DNA of 64,000 bases from Candidatus Aminicenantes bacterium UBA2190 (lineage in GTDB: Bacteria > Acidobacteriota > Aminicenantia > UBA2199), in NCBI GenBank assembly GCA_002335385.1, contig DCVK01000061.1:22762-86761 (forward strand), written 5' to 3'. Shown here in pieces: positions 1 through 8,659 of the stretch. The translations under genes were made by a program, and so were the position numbers. A model generated the notes under the pieces. The model was not told where the DNA came from. It did not search any database and saw nothing but the letters and a program-made list of their open reading frames with translations. Numbering within the stretch: the first letter of the stretch is position 1; each line of letters opens with the position of its first letter.

Positions 1-30
1 CATCTGGTTCATGTTCGGCAATTTAGGCAT
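1..30 (-). CDS. ybaB: YbaB/EbfC family nucleoid-associated protein, N-terminal fragment
   Basis: Only the first ten codons are inside the window (MPKLPNMNQM), reading off the left edge. The ATG overlaps the last codons of dnaX, which suggests translational coupling. The asparagine/methionine-rich opening resembles YbaB/EbfC proteins, small dimeric DNA-binding proteins. The dnaX-ybaB order is widely conserved and usually followed by recR. The identification rests on this short opening and the synteny, so it is a strong guess rather than proof. Confidence 0.7.
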   Translation of the reverse strand, partial: MPKLPNMNQM

Positions 31-1606
31 CCTTCCCTCCCTTGACGCTCTCGACGGCAATGACGCTGCCCTTGATCCGGTCCTTGAGGCTTTTGATCTT
101 CTTGTCGTTCTTCAGTTCCTGGATGATCCGCTCGCCGTCGCTTTTGGCCTGCCCCTCCTTCAGGACGACCTCCAGCCCGAGCTCGCGCCCCGCCAGGCCC
201 TGGGCCAGTTCGAGCAGATAGGGCCGGTTCTCCTTCATCATCTTCCAGGCGTTCTCCAAATGGGCGGCCACCTCGATGACCAGCGTGTTGCCGCGCAGCG
301 TCAGGCGCGACGAGCTCAGGACCGAGGCCATGCGCGGCTTCTCCTTCTCGACCCTCCCCTTGAGCTCGGCGAGCCACTCATCCCCTTCCTCCCTGGCGGC
401 AGCGGGCGCGGCGGCCTTGGGCTCGGGAACGGGCGGCGGCATCGCCGCGGCGATCTGCCGGGGCGCCGCCTCGGGCTTGGCGTCGCGCAGGCGCTTCAGG
501 TATTCCTCGATGCTGACAAGTGCAGAGAAGTAGCTCAGCTTGAGGAACATGTATTCCAGGATGATCGAGGGGTGCTCGGTGTTGCGGATGGTCTGCTCCA
601 GCTCCTTGACGGCGTTGAAGAAGCGCAGCAGCTCGACCTCGCTGACCTCCTTGATCATTTCGCGGATCACCGGGACATTCTCGGGATTGAGATTGTGCAG
701 CCGCTCGCACTCGGGGATCGACTTGATGACGATCACGTCGCGGATGAAACGCAGGTACTCGGTATAAAAGAATCTCAGGTCCGTGCCGCGCTCGATCAGC
801 TGGTTGACCTGCTCGATGATCCCCTTGCGGTCCTGGCTGAGCACGCAGCGGGTCAGGGCGATGAACGTTTCCTCGGCGATGATGCCCAGGATGGCCACCA
901 CGTCGTCGTCCTTGACGTCGCCGCTGGAGATGGCGATGGCCTGGTCGAGGATCTTCTTGGCGTCGCGCAGGCTGCCCTCGGCCGAGCGCGAGATCAAGTA
1001 CAGGGCATAGTCGGAAACGCGGATGCCCTCCTTCTGGCAAATGTCCTTCAGCACCCCCTTGATCACCTCGAAGGGGATGCGCTTGAACTCGAAGTGCTGG
1101 CAGCGCGAGACGATGGTGGCCGGGATCTTGTGGAAATCGGTGGTGGCCATGATGAAGATCGTATGCTCCGGCGGCTCCTCCACGGTCTTGAGCAGGGCGT
1201 TCCAGGCCGCGTTGGACAGCATGTGCACCTCGTCGATGACCACGATGCGGTAGCGGTTCTTCAGCGGCTTGTACTTGACCGTTTCGCGCAGGCTGCGCAC
1301 TTCATTGACCCCGTTGTTGGAGGCGCCGTCGATCTCCATGTAGTCGGCCGAGTTGTCGTCGGTGATCTCCAGGCAGGTCGGGCACTCGTTGCAGGGCTCG
1401 ATGGCCGGCCCCTTTTCGCAGTTCAGGGCCTTGGCCAGGATGCGCGCCGAGGAAGTCTTGCCCACCCCCTTCATGCCGGAAAAAATGAGCGCCGGATAGA
1501 CCTTGTTCATGGCGATGGCGTTCTGCAGCGTCTTGCAGATGGCGGCCTGGCCGATCAGGTCGGCGAACTTCTGCGGCCGGTATTTCCGGGCTAAGGCTAG
1601 GTACAT
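23..1606 (-). CDS. dnaX: DNA polymerase III subunit gamma/tau
   Basis: AAA+ clamp-loader subunit that loads the sliding clamp and links the polymerase cores at the fork. The 527-residue product opens MYLALARKYRPQKFADLIGQ, the family signature. It has Walker A GMKGVGKTSS (about 44-53), four zinc-binding cysteines (63, 72, 75, 78), Walker B VVIDEVHM (about 122-129) and the sensor/SRC motif near 167. An Ala/Pro-rich linker and a short tau-like tail follow. The ATG has a GAGAGAGA purine run just upstream. It begins about 18 nt after the SRP RNA and its end overlaps ybaB. No sequence was checked for a programmed frameshift giving a shorter gamma form. Confidence 0.97.
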   Translation of the reverse strand: MYLALARKYRPQKFADLIGQAAICKTLQNAIAMNKVYPALIFSGMKGVGKTSSARILAKALNCEKGPAIEPCNECPTCLEITDDNSADYMEIDGASNNGVNEVRSLRETVKYKPLKNRYRIVVIDEVHMLSNAAWNALLKTVEEPPEHTIFIMATTDFHKIPATIVSRCQHFEFKRIPFEVIKGVLKDICQKEGIRVSDYALYLISRSAEGSLRDAKKILDQAIAISSGDVKDDDVVAILGIIAEETFIALTRCVLSQDRKGIIEQVNQLIERGTDLRFFYTEYLRFIRDVIVIKSIPECERLHNLNPENVPVIREMIKEVSEVELLRFFNAVKELEQTIRNTEHPSIILEYMFLKLSYFSALVSIEEYLKRLRDAKPEAAPRQIAAAMPPPVPEPKAAAPAAAREEGDEWLAELKGRVEKEKPRMASVLSSSRLTLRGNTLVIEVAAHLENAWKMMKENRPYLLELAQGLAGRELGLEVVLKEGQAKSDGERIIQELKNDKKIKSLKDRIKGSVIAVESVKGGKDA

Positions 1607-1623
1607 GCTCTCTCTCTCAACAA

Positions 1624-1723
1624 GGGCCCAGGAGGTCCCGGTCACCTGCGGGATCCTGCTGATTGCTGCTACCTCTCGGTCCTGACAAGGTTCGCAGGCC
1701 CGCACCGCCGGGCTCCTGGGCCG
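1624..1723 (-). ncRNA. ffs: Signal recognition particle RNA (small bacterial 4.5S type)
   Basis: The minus strand holds the SRP domain core GTCAGGACCGAGAGGTAGC, matching the conserved GTCAGGTCC-GNRA-GG(A/T)AGCAGC hairpin with a GAGA tetraloop. The ends pair as GGCCCAGGAG with CTCCTGGGCC, closing a roughly 100-nt rod typical of the Alu-less SRP RNA. It scaffolds Ffh for co-translational membrane targeting. Its place between tRNA-Ser and dnaX repeats the order known from Bacillus (tRNA-Ser, scr, dnaX, yaaK). The exact ends are inferred from the terminal stem. Confidence 0.9.
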
Positions 1724-1738
1724 TTTGTCCTTTTTAAC

Positions 1739-1757
1739 CGGGGCCTTTCCGGCCCCG
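1739..1757 (-). other. GC-rich hairpin between tRNA-Ser and SRP RNA
   Basis: Stem CGGGGCC/GGCCCCG (7 bp) with a 5-nt loop. No U-tract follows on the minus strand, so this is not a convincing intrinsic terminator. It may instead act in processing of a joint tRNA-SRP RNA precursor. Confidence 0.35.
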
Positions 1758-1772
1758 TGGAACTGGCGAAAA

Positions 1773-1859
<87 letters not shown>

Positions 1860-1871
1860 AGGCGCGTGGAC

Positions 1872-1900
1872 ATTGTATAATGATATCGCCCCAAAAGCAA
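1872..1900 (-). promoter_or_regulatory. Sigma70-type promoter for tRNA-Ser
   Basis: On the minus strand a -35 box TTGCTT (1895-1900) and a -10 box TACAAT (1872-1877) lie 17 bp apart, with the tRNA 5' end 12 nt beyond the -10 box. No separate promoter was recognised before the SRP RNA or dnaX, so this may drive the whole tRNA-ffs-dnaX-ybaB stretch. Confidence 0.7.
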
Positions 1901-2030
1901 GAGCCGATTCGTATATTCGCCGCGCGTCGCGGCAGTTCGCTGTTCGCCTTGCCGTCCTCCGGCAGCCGCAAACCAGGCCCATGGCCATGAGAACGGGGCC
2001 TTTGCCGGACAAGCCCCGTCCTTGTGCTCT

Positions 2031-5000
2031 TCAAAAAGCGGACAACTTGGCTTTGAAAGGAGCCAATCTGAATTTTGCCTGGAGCGCCAAGGCAGGGAGA
2101 AAATAAAAAAGCTCTTCCACCTCTGAGATCGGCTCGCTGTATCGCGTCTCTGCCGCTCCTGCCAGGCGCTGGATCTCCCCGACCAATTGCTCGGCCAGCC
2201 GTTCGCAGAAGCGAATGAACCATTCCTTGCTGAAGTAGAGTTCATTCCGGAAGCGGTTCACCTGGATGAATTCCCGGACCGGCCCCTGGTCCAGCAAGGC
2301 GACAACCAGTTGGGCGGCGGTGGAGGCGGATCGCTCTCCTCCGCCGCTCGCCGCCGCGGCACAGGCGGCGATCCTTTCCGCGTTCTCGCAGGCGGCGCGC
2401 AGCCAGTGCAGTTCGGGCCCGATCGAATTTTCCTCATCTCCCCGCTCGCGCAGGACGGCCGCCGCGGCCATGTCGAGCCGCCGCTCTTCCCAGAGGACGG
2501 AAGCCGGCGTACCCGCCGGGTGGGCCGTCAACTGGCGCAGGCAGGTGAACAGGATGAAGCGGCGCGCGCGGTCCGGGTCAAGGGCAAGCGGCCGGAGCCG
2601 ACGGGCCGTCACGCGGTCATCCTCCCTTTCGCCGCGGCGGCTCCCCCGCGACTGCGCGGACAGTTCGCGCCTGGCCATCAGGTCGGCGATGATCCCCTGG
2701 GCAACGGAACGGCCCGCGGAGTCGCTGACCAGCTCCGCGGCGCGATCGGCCAGCTCAGCGGCCTTCTGCTCCAGCTCCAGCCACAGGGCGTTCTCGTCCA
2801 TTCCCCCGGGGATGGAGTCAAGGAATGAAGCGAAGCGATCGGCCAGTCCCGGCCGGCACATCTCGCGCAGGGCATCGTGCAATGGCTGCAGCGCCAGCTC
2901 ACGGCACGCTCCCTCCACGCTGACGACGCCCCTCCCCTGCAGATGGCCGGCCAGCCGCCCGAGGCACCCGCCGGCGTCGTCGGCCAGCTCGCGGAAATCG
3001 AGGAACACATGGGTCTGGTAGGCCTCCAGCTCGATGAACATCCCCCGCGTGCACAGTTCCTGGCAGGAGCGGATGTATTCCAGCCCCGAGACCTGGTCGC
3101 GGTAGACGGCGTACCAGCCGGGCTCGTCGCGCAGCCCCAATCCCCTGCCCAGGTCCTCCTGCCGGAGGCGGCGCGGACCGCCGAAGGGATCGTCGCCGGC
3201 AAAGGCGGCCGAGACGCGGATCCAGCCGGCGGTCGCTGCGAAGCGGTTGTGGAACACCACCAGGCTGCGCTCGCTTGCGCTGCGGTTGGAGAAGGCGACG
3301 ACGTTCTCGTCGACGCCGGCGGCGGCGAAGAAATCGTACAGGCGAAAGTCCTCCACGCCGGCGAAAAGCGCCCGCCGGCGCAGCAGGGGGAAGACCTGGC
3401 GCTCGTGGCGACGGACCAGATTCTCGTCGGGGCGCTCGTCCAGGTAGGCCCGGCGGTACTCCATGCCGTATTTTTCGCTGAACCCCTCGACCTGGCCGTG
3501 GCCGAACATCGGCAGCCCCGGGAGAGCCGCCAGCAGCGTGCAGGCGCCGAAATACTTGTCGCCGTCGCCGAATTGCGCCAGCGCCGTATCCTCGTCGGGA
3601 TTGTTCATGAAGTTGACGAAGCGCTTGAGGATCTCGGGATTGAACTCCAACGCGTTCTTCAGCGACTGGCGGAACTTGGCGTTCTCCTCCATCTTCAGGA
3701 AGTTCATGAAGGCGCTGTTGTAGACGCGGTGCATGCCCAGGGTGCGCACGAAATAGGACTCCATCAGCCAGAAGGCCTCGGCCAGCAGCAGGGTGTCGGG
3801 GTTCTCCCGGGCCATGCGATCGACCACTTCGCGCCAGAACTCCCAGGGCATGACCCGGTGGAACTGCTCCTGGGTCATCCCCATGCCGGCGCGCGAGGGA
3901 ATGTCGCCCCCGCTCCCCGGCGGGGGGAACCACAGCCGCTGATAGTGCCGGCGCGCCAGGGTCATGGCCGCGTCAAAGCGGATGATGGGGAACTTGCGGG
4001 ACACCTCCAGGATGCCCTGCAGGACGGCCTCGCGCACGTCGGGCCGCAGGTAGTTCAGCTGGGCCGTGTCGTTCCAGGGCATGCGCGTGCCGTCGTTGCC
4101 GTGGTAGATGTAGCGCTCGCGGCCGCTGCGGCGGTCGACCCATTTGAACACCACGGCGGCATCGCTGCGGTCGTAGTAGTGGTCCTCGAGGTAGATGCCC
4201 ACCCGCGGGTCGTGCGACAGGTCCTCGCCCGTGAAACGGTAGGAGGGAAAGGGGCTGTGATCGAGCGATACGAACCATTCAGGGTGCTCCACCACCCAGG
4301 GCGAGTCGATGCCCATGTGATTGGGGACCATGTCCGAGGCCAGGCGGATGCCCCGGGACCAGGCGCGGCGCCGCAGGTTCTCCAGGGCCGCCTCGCCTCC
4401 CAGGTCGGCGGCGATCTCGTAGCGGTAGAGTGAATAGGCCGAGGCCATGGCCTCAGGGTTGCCGCACTTCTGCTTGATGCGCCGCGAGGCGGGGCTGCGC
4501 TCCCAGACGCCGATCAGCCAGAGGCCGGTGAAGCCCCAGCGGGCCAGCATATCCAGCTCTTCGTCGGGGATGCCGTCCAGGGTGGCGATGGGCCGGTCGT
4601 ATCTGCGGCTGAGCTGGTCGAGCCACACATAGACGGTCTTGGCCATCAGCACCAGGCGCGGCATCCAGTCGCGGTCGGGCGAGAAGCGTTCGGCCTCCTC
4701 GCTGTCCCGGCCCTGCTCCTCCGTTTGGGCGGCGTCGAAGACCTGGGCGGGACCTGGACCCGGGAAGAATTTTTTCTCATCCTCGCGGATCAGGTCGCCG
4801 CCCAGGAGGATGCGCTCCAGGAACTTGCCCAGCAGCAGCCCCCATTTTTCGCGGATGAACTGCAGCTGCCCCGCCAGCGACCCGGGGAACGCCAGCGCCG
4901 GGCTGCGCAGCATGTCGACCAGGTTCTGTCCGTCGGGGCCGAAGGGCGGCAGGCGGGAAAAGAAATTCCGCGCCAGGTCCGGCAGGCTCGGGTACACCGA

Positions 5001-5606
5001 GTCCCGGGCCAGCCCCTCGTCGGCGAACAGCTCGCGGAAGGGAGCGAAAGCGGGGTTGGCGTTGGCCAGCCAAAGCAGCAGCAGCTCCTCCAGGACCGTC
5101 TCGCGGTTGGGGACCCCCTGGGTCGTTCCCAGCAGGTACTCCTCCGGGGCGATGCGGCCCTGGTACACGTCCAGCGGGGGGAAATCCTGGCAGAAGCGCA
5201 GCAGAGCCCGGCGCACCTCGCCGGCGCCGGCCTTTTTTTCCAGCTCGGCGGTCAATTCCCTGAAAACCTGGGGGCGCACCTGCGCCGCATAGAGGGAGGC
5301 CACGTAGTGCAGGATCTCGTCGATCAGACCCATGGCGTTCAAGGCCCCGGCGCGCACCGTTCCCTGCGGAGCCTCCTGGCCGCGGCCTTCGTTCATTTTC
5401 TGGGCGAAGATGCGCACGGCCTGGTAGTCGGCCAGGATCACGTTGCCGGAGAGGGAGAACAGGGCCTGGTTGAACTGGAAGCGCGTGCGGCAGGCGCGGG
5501 AGACATGGAACTCCCTGGCGGCACGCGGCAGTTCAAGCCGCAGGCCGGCGAACGGCTCCAGGTTGATCAGGCGCAGCCGCAGGCACGCTCGACCCGGTTT
5601 TCGCAT
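2031..5606 (-). CDS. GH13-like alpha-amylase family protein, very large
   Basis: A 1191-residue protein with a central (beta/alpha)8 alpha-amylase-type domain. Seen motifs: region I DMVPNHMG near residue 425, nucleophile aspartate in IIRFDAAM near 545, acid/base glutamate in LLAEAFW near 609, and a third aspartate in NNPDED near 670. In most GH13 enzymes the last motif ends in NHD; the NNPD form resembles the NTPD of GlgE maltosyltransferases, so transfer or phospho-sugar chemistry is possible. About 380 residues before and 500 after the catalytic part have no assignment. No signal peptide is evident, so it is probably cytoplasmic. The ATG at 5606 lies 62 bp after the MFS stop, so the two are probably co-transcribed. 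The precise activity is not assigned. Confidence 0.8.
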   Translation of the reverse strand: MRKPGRACLRLRLINLEPFAGLRLELPRAAREFHVSRACRTRFQFNQALFSLSGNVILADYQAVRIFAQKMNEGRGQEAPQGTVRAGALNAMGLIDEILHYVASLYAAQVRPQVFRELTAELEKKAGAGEVRRALLRFCQDFPPLDVYQGRIAPEEYLLGTTQGVPNRETVLEELLLLWLANANPAFAPFRELFADEGLARDSVYPSLPDLARNFFSRLPPFGPDGQNLVDMLRSPALAFPGSLAGQLQFIREKWGLLLGKFLERILLGGDLIREDEKKFFPGPGPAQVFDAAQTEEQGRDSEEAERFSPDRDWMPRLVLMAKTVYVWLDQLSRRYDRPIATLDGIPDEELDMLARWGFTGLWLIGVWERSPASRRIKQKCGNPEAMASAYSLYRYEIAADLGGEAALENLRRRAWSRGIRLASDMVPNHMGIDSPWVVEHPEWFVSLDHSPFPSYRFTGEDLSHDPRVGIYLEDHYYDRSDAAVVFKWVDRRSGRERYIYHGNDGTRMPWNDTAQLNYLRPDVREAVLQGILEVSRKFPIIRFDAAMTLARRHYQRLWFPPPGSGGDIPSRAGMGMTQEQFHRVMPWEFWREVVDRMARENPDTLLLAEAFWLMESYFVRTLGMHRVYNSAFMNFLKMEENAKFRQSLKNALEFNPEILKRFVNFMNNPDEDTALAQFGDGDKYFGACTLLAALPGLPMFGHGQVEGFSEKYGMEYRRAYLDERPDENLVRRHERQVFPLLRRRALFAGVEDFRLYDFFAAAGVDENVVAFSNRSASERSLVVFHNRFAATAGWIRVSAAFAGDDPFGGPRRLRQEDLGRGLGLRDEPGWYAVYRDQVSGLEYIRSCQELCTRGMFIELEAYQTHVFLDFRELADDAGGCLGRLAGHLQGRGVVSVEGACRELALQPLHDALREMCRPGLADRFASFLDSIPGGMDENALWLELEQKAAELADRAAELVSDSAGRSVAQGIIADLMARRELSAQSRGSRRGEREDDRVTARRLRPLALDPDRARRFILFTCLRQLTAHPAGTPASVLWEERRLDMAAAAVLRERGDEENSIGPELHWLRAACENAERIAACAAAASGGGERSASTAAQLVVALLDQGPVREFIQVNRFRNELYFSKEWFIRFCERLAEQLVGEIQRLAGAAETRYSEPISEVEELFYFLPALALQAKFRLAPFKAKLSAF

Positions 5607-5668
5607 GGTTTGGTTCACCCGCTCACGATAGCATACTGCCGGGCAAAAAGGAACGCGGCGGGCGGCTT

Positions 5669-6889
5669 TCACGGCCTGGAGGATGCAGGGCGCCATTTGG
5701 CGATGAGCAGCAGCGCCAGCAGGGCCATGGCCGCTCCGAAATAGAAGGGAGCCGCCGGTCCGAAACCGCCCCACTTGCCCGTCCCGTCCCAGAGGATGCC
5801 GGCAAGGTAGGAAGCGGGCAGGTCGGTCAGACCGAGCACGGCGTTGTACGTGCCATAGGCCATGCCGCGGGACTCGGCCGGAACCAGATCGGCGACCAGC
5901 GCCTTGCCGGTGCCATAGCTCAATCCGTAGTAGGCGCCGTAGACGACGAAGAGGACGATGATATGCGCGGTCGAGCGGGCCATGGCCAGTCCCAGGTAGG
6001 CCAGGGCATAGATGGCCCAGCCGGCCATGAGTACGCGGCGGCGGCCGACGCGGTCCGAGAGCTTGCCGGCGGGCAGTGATACCGCGGTATAGACGAAATT
6101 GAAGGCCAGCAGCATGGCCAGGATGCCCACGACCGACAAACCGCGCTCCTGGGCGCGCAGGATGATGAAGGCGTCGGAAGAGTTGCCCAATTCGAAGATC
6201 CCGACCATGATGACGAAATACCTGAAATCCCTGCCCAGGGAGAGGAAGGCGAATTTCGGCAGGCGCGCGACACCGGGCACCGCGATCTCCCGGACGCCCA
6301 CGGCCAGCACGATCACCGCAATGAAGGCCGGCAGCAGGCTGGCCAGGACGATGATGCGGAACGTCCCGCCCAGCAGCTCGTTGCCACCTCGCTGCAGGAA
6401 CCAGGTGAGGGCCAGGGCGATGAGCAGGCCGCAGAAGGCGCCGGCGGTATCGGCGGCGCGGTGGAAGCCGAAGGCATAGCCGCGCTGCGCGGGGGGAGTG
6501 GAGTCGGCCACCAGGGCGTCGCGCGGGGCGGTGCGGATCCCCTTGCCGACCCGGTCGCTCCAGCGGGCGGCGGCCACCACGCCCCAGGAGCGGGCAAAAT
6601 AGAACAGCGGCTTGCTCAGCGCCGAAATGCCGTAGCCGAGCACGGCCAGCGCCTTTCTTTTCCGCAACTTGTCGGAGAGCCAGCCGGAGAACATCTTCAG
6701 CAGGCTGGAGGAGGATTCGGCCACCCCCTCGATGAGGCCGATGACGCTGGTCTTCACTCCCAGGACGTTCTTCATGAAGAGAGGCAGGGTGTTCATCACC
6801 ATCTCGCTGGAGATGTCGGTGAGGAAGCTCGTGACCGCCACGATCCTGACATTGCGCGGCAATTTCCGCAGCGGTTCGTTTTCAGCCAT
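5669..6889 (-). CDS. Major facilitator superfamily transporter
   Basis: A 406-residue polytopic membrane protein with about 12 hydrophobic segments. The MFS A-motif-like loop SGWLSDKLRKRK sits between the second and third segments, and GKLSDRVGRRR occupies the matching place in the second half. RTAPRDALVADS after segment four is typical of a drug/metabolite efflux subgroup, but the substrate cannot be read from sequence. The start chosen is ATG MAENEPL, 7 nt after a GAGGTG ribosome-binding site; longer in-frame extension runs into the divergent promoter region. It is transcribed away from znuA and toward the GH13 gene, which may hint at a sugar substrate (inference only). Confidence 0.85.
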   Translation of the reverse strand: MAENEPLRKLPRNVRIVAVTSFLTDISSEMVMNTLPLFMKNVLGVKTSVIGLIEGVAESSSSLLKMFSGWLSDKLRKRKALAVLGYGISALSKPLFYFARSWGVVAAARWSDRVGKGIRTAPRDALVADSTPPAQRGYAFGFHRAADTAGAFCGLLIALALTWFLQRGGNELLGGTFRIIVLASLLPAFIAVIVLAVGVREIAVPGVARLPKFAFLSLGRDFRYFVIMVGIFELGNSSDAFIILRAQERGLSVVGILAMLLAFNFVYTAVSLPAGKLSDRVGRRRVLMAGWAIYALAYLGLAMARSTAHIIVLFVVYGAYYGLSYGTGKALVADLVPAESRGMAYGTYNAVLGLTDLPASYLAGILWDGTGKWGGFGPAAPFYFGAAMALLALLLIAKWRPASSRP

Positions 6890-6920
6890 GTGTGCACCTC
6901 GCGCTGATTGGGAAAAGGCG

Positions 6921-6979
6921 ATTATACCCCAAATGAAGCGACGACGAAAATTTACTCGCCGCGGCGATTCTGCTACAAT
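6921..6979. promoter_or_regulatory. Divergent promoter region, MFS gene / znuABC
   Basis: Leftward: a -10 box TATAAT (6921-6926, minus) with a poor -35. Rightward: TTTACT (6951-6956), 17 bp, TACAAT (6974-6979). The rightward -10 overlaps the first possible znuA ATG (6978), so translation more likely starts at one of the next ATGs (6984 or 6990) on a leaderless or almost leaderless mRNA. No Zur-like palindrome was identified with confidence. Confidence 0.55.
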
Positions 6980-7895
6980 GAAAATGATCATGAGGGCTTA
7001 TCGCGTTTTCCCCGTGGCCATGCTGCTGGCCGTCCTGCTGCCGGGAGACCTGACGGCCGGCGCTGCCGACAAGCCGCTGGTGCTGGCCGCGACCATTTTC
7101 CCTGCCGTCGACATCGTCCGCCGCGTCGCCGGCCCCGACGTACGCGTCATTCAGGTCCTGCCCGCCGGCGCCTCGCCCCATACCTTCGACCTGACGCCGG
7201 CGAGGATCAGGGAACTCCAGGCGGTCCGCGTCATTTTCAAGATCGGCGGCATCGATGACTGGATCGACGGCGTCGGCGAAAGCCTGCCGCGCGCGGCCGT
7301 CGTCGCGCTGCACAAGGGCATCGTCCGGCGGCCGTTTCACGGGCATGGTCACGGCCACGATCACGGCTCTCCGCAGCACGGGGAGGATTTCGACCCGCAT
7401 TACTGGCTGAACGCGGAAAACGGGATGATCATGGCCCGGAATGTCGCGGCGGCGCTGGCGGCCCTCGATCCCGGTCGGGCGGCCGTCTATGAGGAAAATC
7501 GCCGCGGATATTCCCGGGAACTGGCGCGCCTGCACGATGAATTGAAAACCGTCCTGTCCGGCCTGAAACAGAACCGCATGATCGTGTTCCACGACGCCTG
7601 GCGCTATTTCGCCGCCGCCTACGGGCTGGAGATCGCGGCGGTCTTTCAGGCGTCGCCGGGCCAGGAACCCACCCCGCGCAGCCTGCAGAAAATTTACGAA
7701 CTGGCCGAAACGTCTGGGACCCGGGTGATCTTTTCCGAGCCGCAACTGCCGGCCACCAGTATAGAACCCCTGCGGCGCGATCTGGGATTGCGGCTGGTCG
7801 TCCTCGATCCCCTCGGCGGGGCCGCTCCCGGCGATTCCTACGCCGGCATGCTGCGCCGCATCGCGCGGGCGGTGCGCCTCGCCCTGGAGCGCTGA
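6978..7895 (+). CDS. znuA: Zinc ABC transporter, substrate-binding protein
   Basis: Periplasmic cluster-9 metal-binding receptor of 305 residues. A hydrophobic signal peptide covers about residues 5-30. Then come the first metal-ligand region (LPAGASPHTFDL, His), a histidine/aspartate-rich loop (HGHGHGHDHG) characteristic of zinc-specific members, DPHYWLN with the next ligand, FHDAWRYF and FSEPQLP. Three start codons (6978, 6984, 6990) lie within 13 nt; the promoter geometry favours one of the latter two. znuC follows after 2 nt. Probably induced by zinc shortage, by family knowledge rather than a visible operator. Confidence 0.93.
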   Translation: MKMIMRAYRVFPVAMLLAVLLPGDLTAGAADKPLVLAATIFPAVDIVRRVAGPDVRVIQVLPAGASPHTFDLTPARIRELQAVRVIFKIGGIDDWIDGVGESLPRAAVVALHKGIVRRPFHGHGHGHDHGSPQHGEDFDPHYWLNAENGMIMARNVAAALAALDPGRAAVYEENRRGYSRELARLHDELKTVLSGLKQNRMIVFHDAWRYFAAAYGLEIAAVFQASPGQEPTPRSLQKIYELAETSGTRVIFSEPQLPATSIEPLRRDLGLRLVVLDPLGGAAPGDSYAGMLRRIARAVRLALER

Positions 7896-7897
7896 CC

Positions 7898-8659
7898 ATG
7901 GCCCCCGTCCTGGAAGTGAAAGACCTCAGCGTGCGCTTCGCCGGCGTCGCGGCGCTGGAGCACGTCAGCTTCACCATTGAAAAAGAGGCCATCATCGCCG
8001 TGATCGGCCCCAACGGCTCGGGCAAAACCACCCTGCTGAAGGCGATCCTCGGGCTGGTGCCCTGCCAGGGCCAGGTCCGCCTCTACTCCAGGCCGGTGCG
8101 ACAGATGCTGCCGCAGCTGGGTTATGTGCCGCAGCATTTCGCCTTCGACAGCACGTTCCCGCTGACCGTCGAGGAGTTCATCGCCCTGACCTGCCGCACC
8201 CCGGAGCGCCTGCCCGTCCACGGCATCCTCGCCGAGGTGGGCATGAACGCATTCAAGGGCAAGCTGATCGGCGAATTGTCGGGCGGGCAGCTGCAGCGCG
8301 TGCTGCTGGCCCATGCCCTGCTGCACCGCCCGCGCATCCTGTTCCTCGACGAGGCCACCAGCGGCATCGACATCGAGGGTCAGGGAGACTTCTATGCGAC
8401 CATCCAGAGACTGAACCGCGAGCACGGCGTGACCGTCATGATGGTCTCCCACGAGATCAGCATGGTCTACAGGTTCACCGACCGCATCATCTGCCTGAAC
8501 CGCGACCTGATCTCCCACGGCGAGACGCGCAGCACCCTGACCGCCGAGGTTCTCAAGAAGCTGTATGGCGAGAACGCCGGCTTCACCGTCCACGGCCACG
8601 AGGCCGTACTGCCGCGCTCCGAGGCGGCCCGCGCCGGCAGCGGGCGGGGCCATGGCTGA
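7898..8659 (+). CDS. znuC: Zinc ABC transporter, ATP-binding protein
   Basis: The 253-residue nucleotide-binding subunit that powers zinc import. Walker A GPNGSGKTTL lies near residue 38, the ABC signature LSGGQLQRVL near 126, Walker B RILFLDEATSG near 147 and the switch histidine in MMVSHEIS. The gene starts 2 nt after znuA and overlaps znuB by 8 nt, so all three subunits are translated together. The short C-terminal tail after the ATPase core is divergent. Confidence 0.95.
   Translation: MAPVLEVKDLSVRFAGVAALEHVSFTIEKEAIIAVIGPNGSGKTTLLKAILGLVPCQGQVRLYSRPVRQMLPQLGYVPQHFAFDSTFPLTVEEFIALTCRTPERLPVHGILAEVGMNAFKGKLIGELSGGQLQRVLLAHALLHRPRILFLDEATSGIDIEGQGDFYATIQRLNREHGVTVMMVSHEISMVYRFTDRIICLNRDLISHGETRSTLTAEVLKKLYGENAGFTVHGHEAVLPRSEAARAGSGRGHG

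Noticed and set aside
11..1594. Long open frame antisense to dnaX
   Set aside because: It mirrors dnaX codon phase in GC-rich DNA, has no recognisable domains, and dnaX is certain. The same holds for the long antisense frames over the sulfatase gene (20025-21839), the synthetase-GNAT gene (29221-30843) and glyS (47191-49002).
1739..1757. Intrinsic terminator between tRNA-Ser and SRP RNA
   Set aside because: The stem is strong, but the sequence after it on the minus strand has no U-tract.
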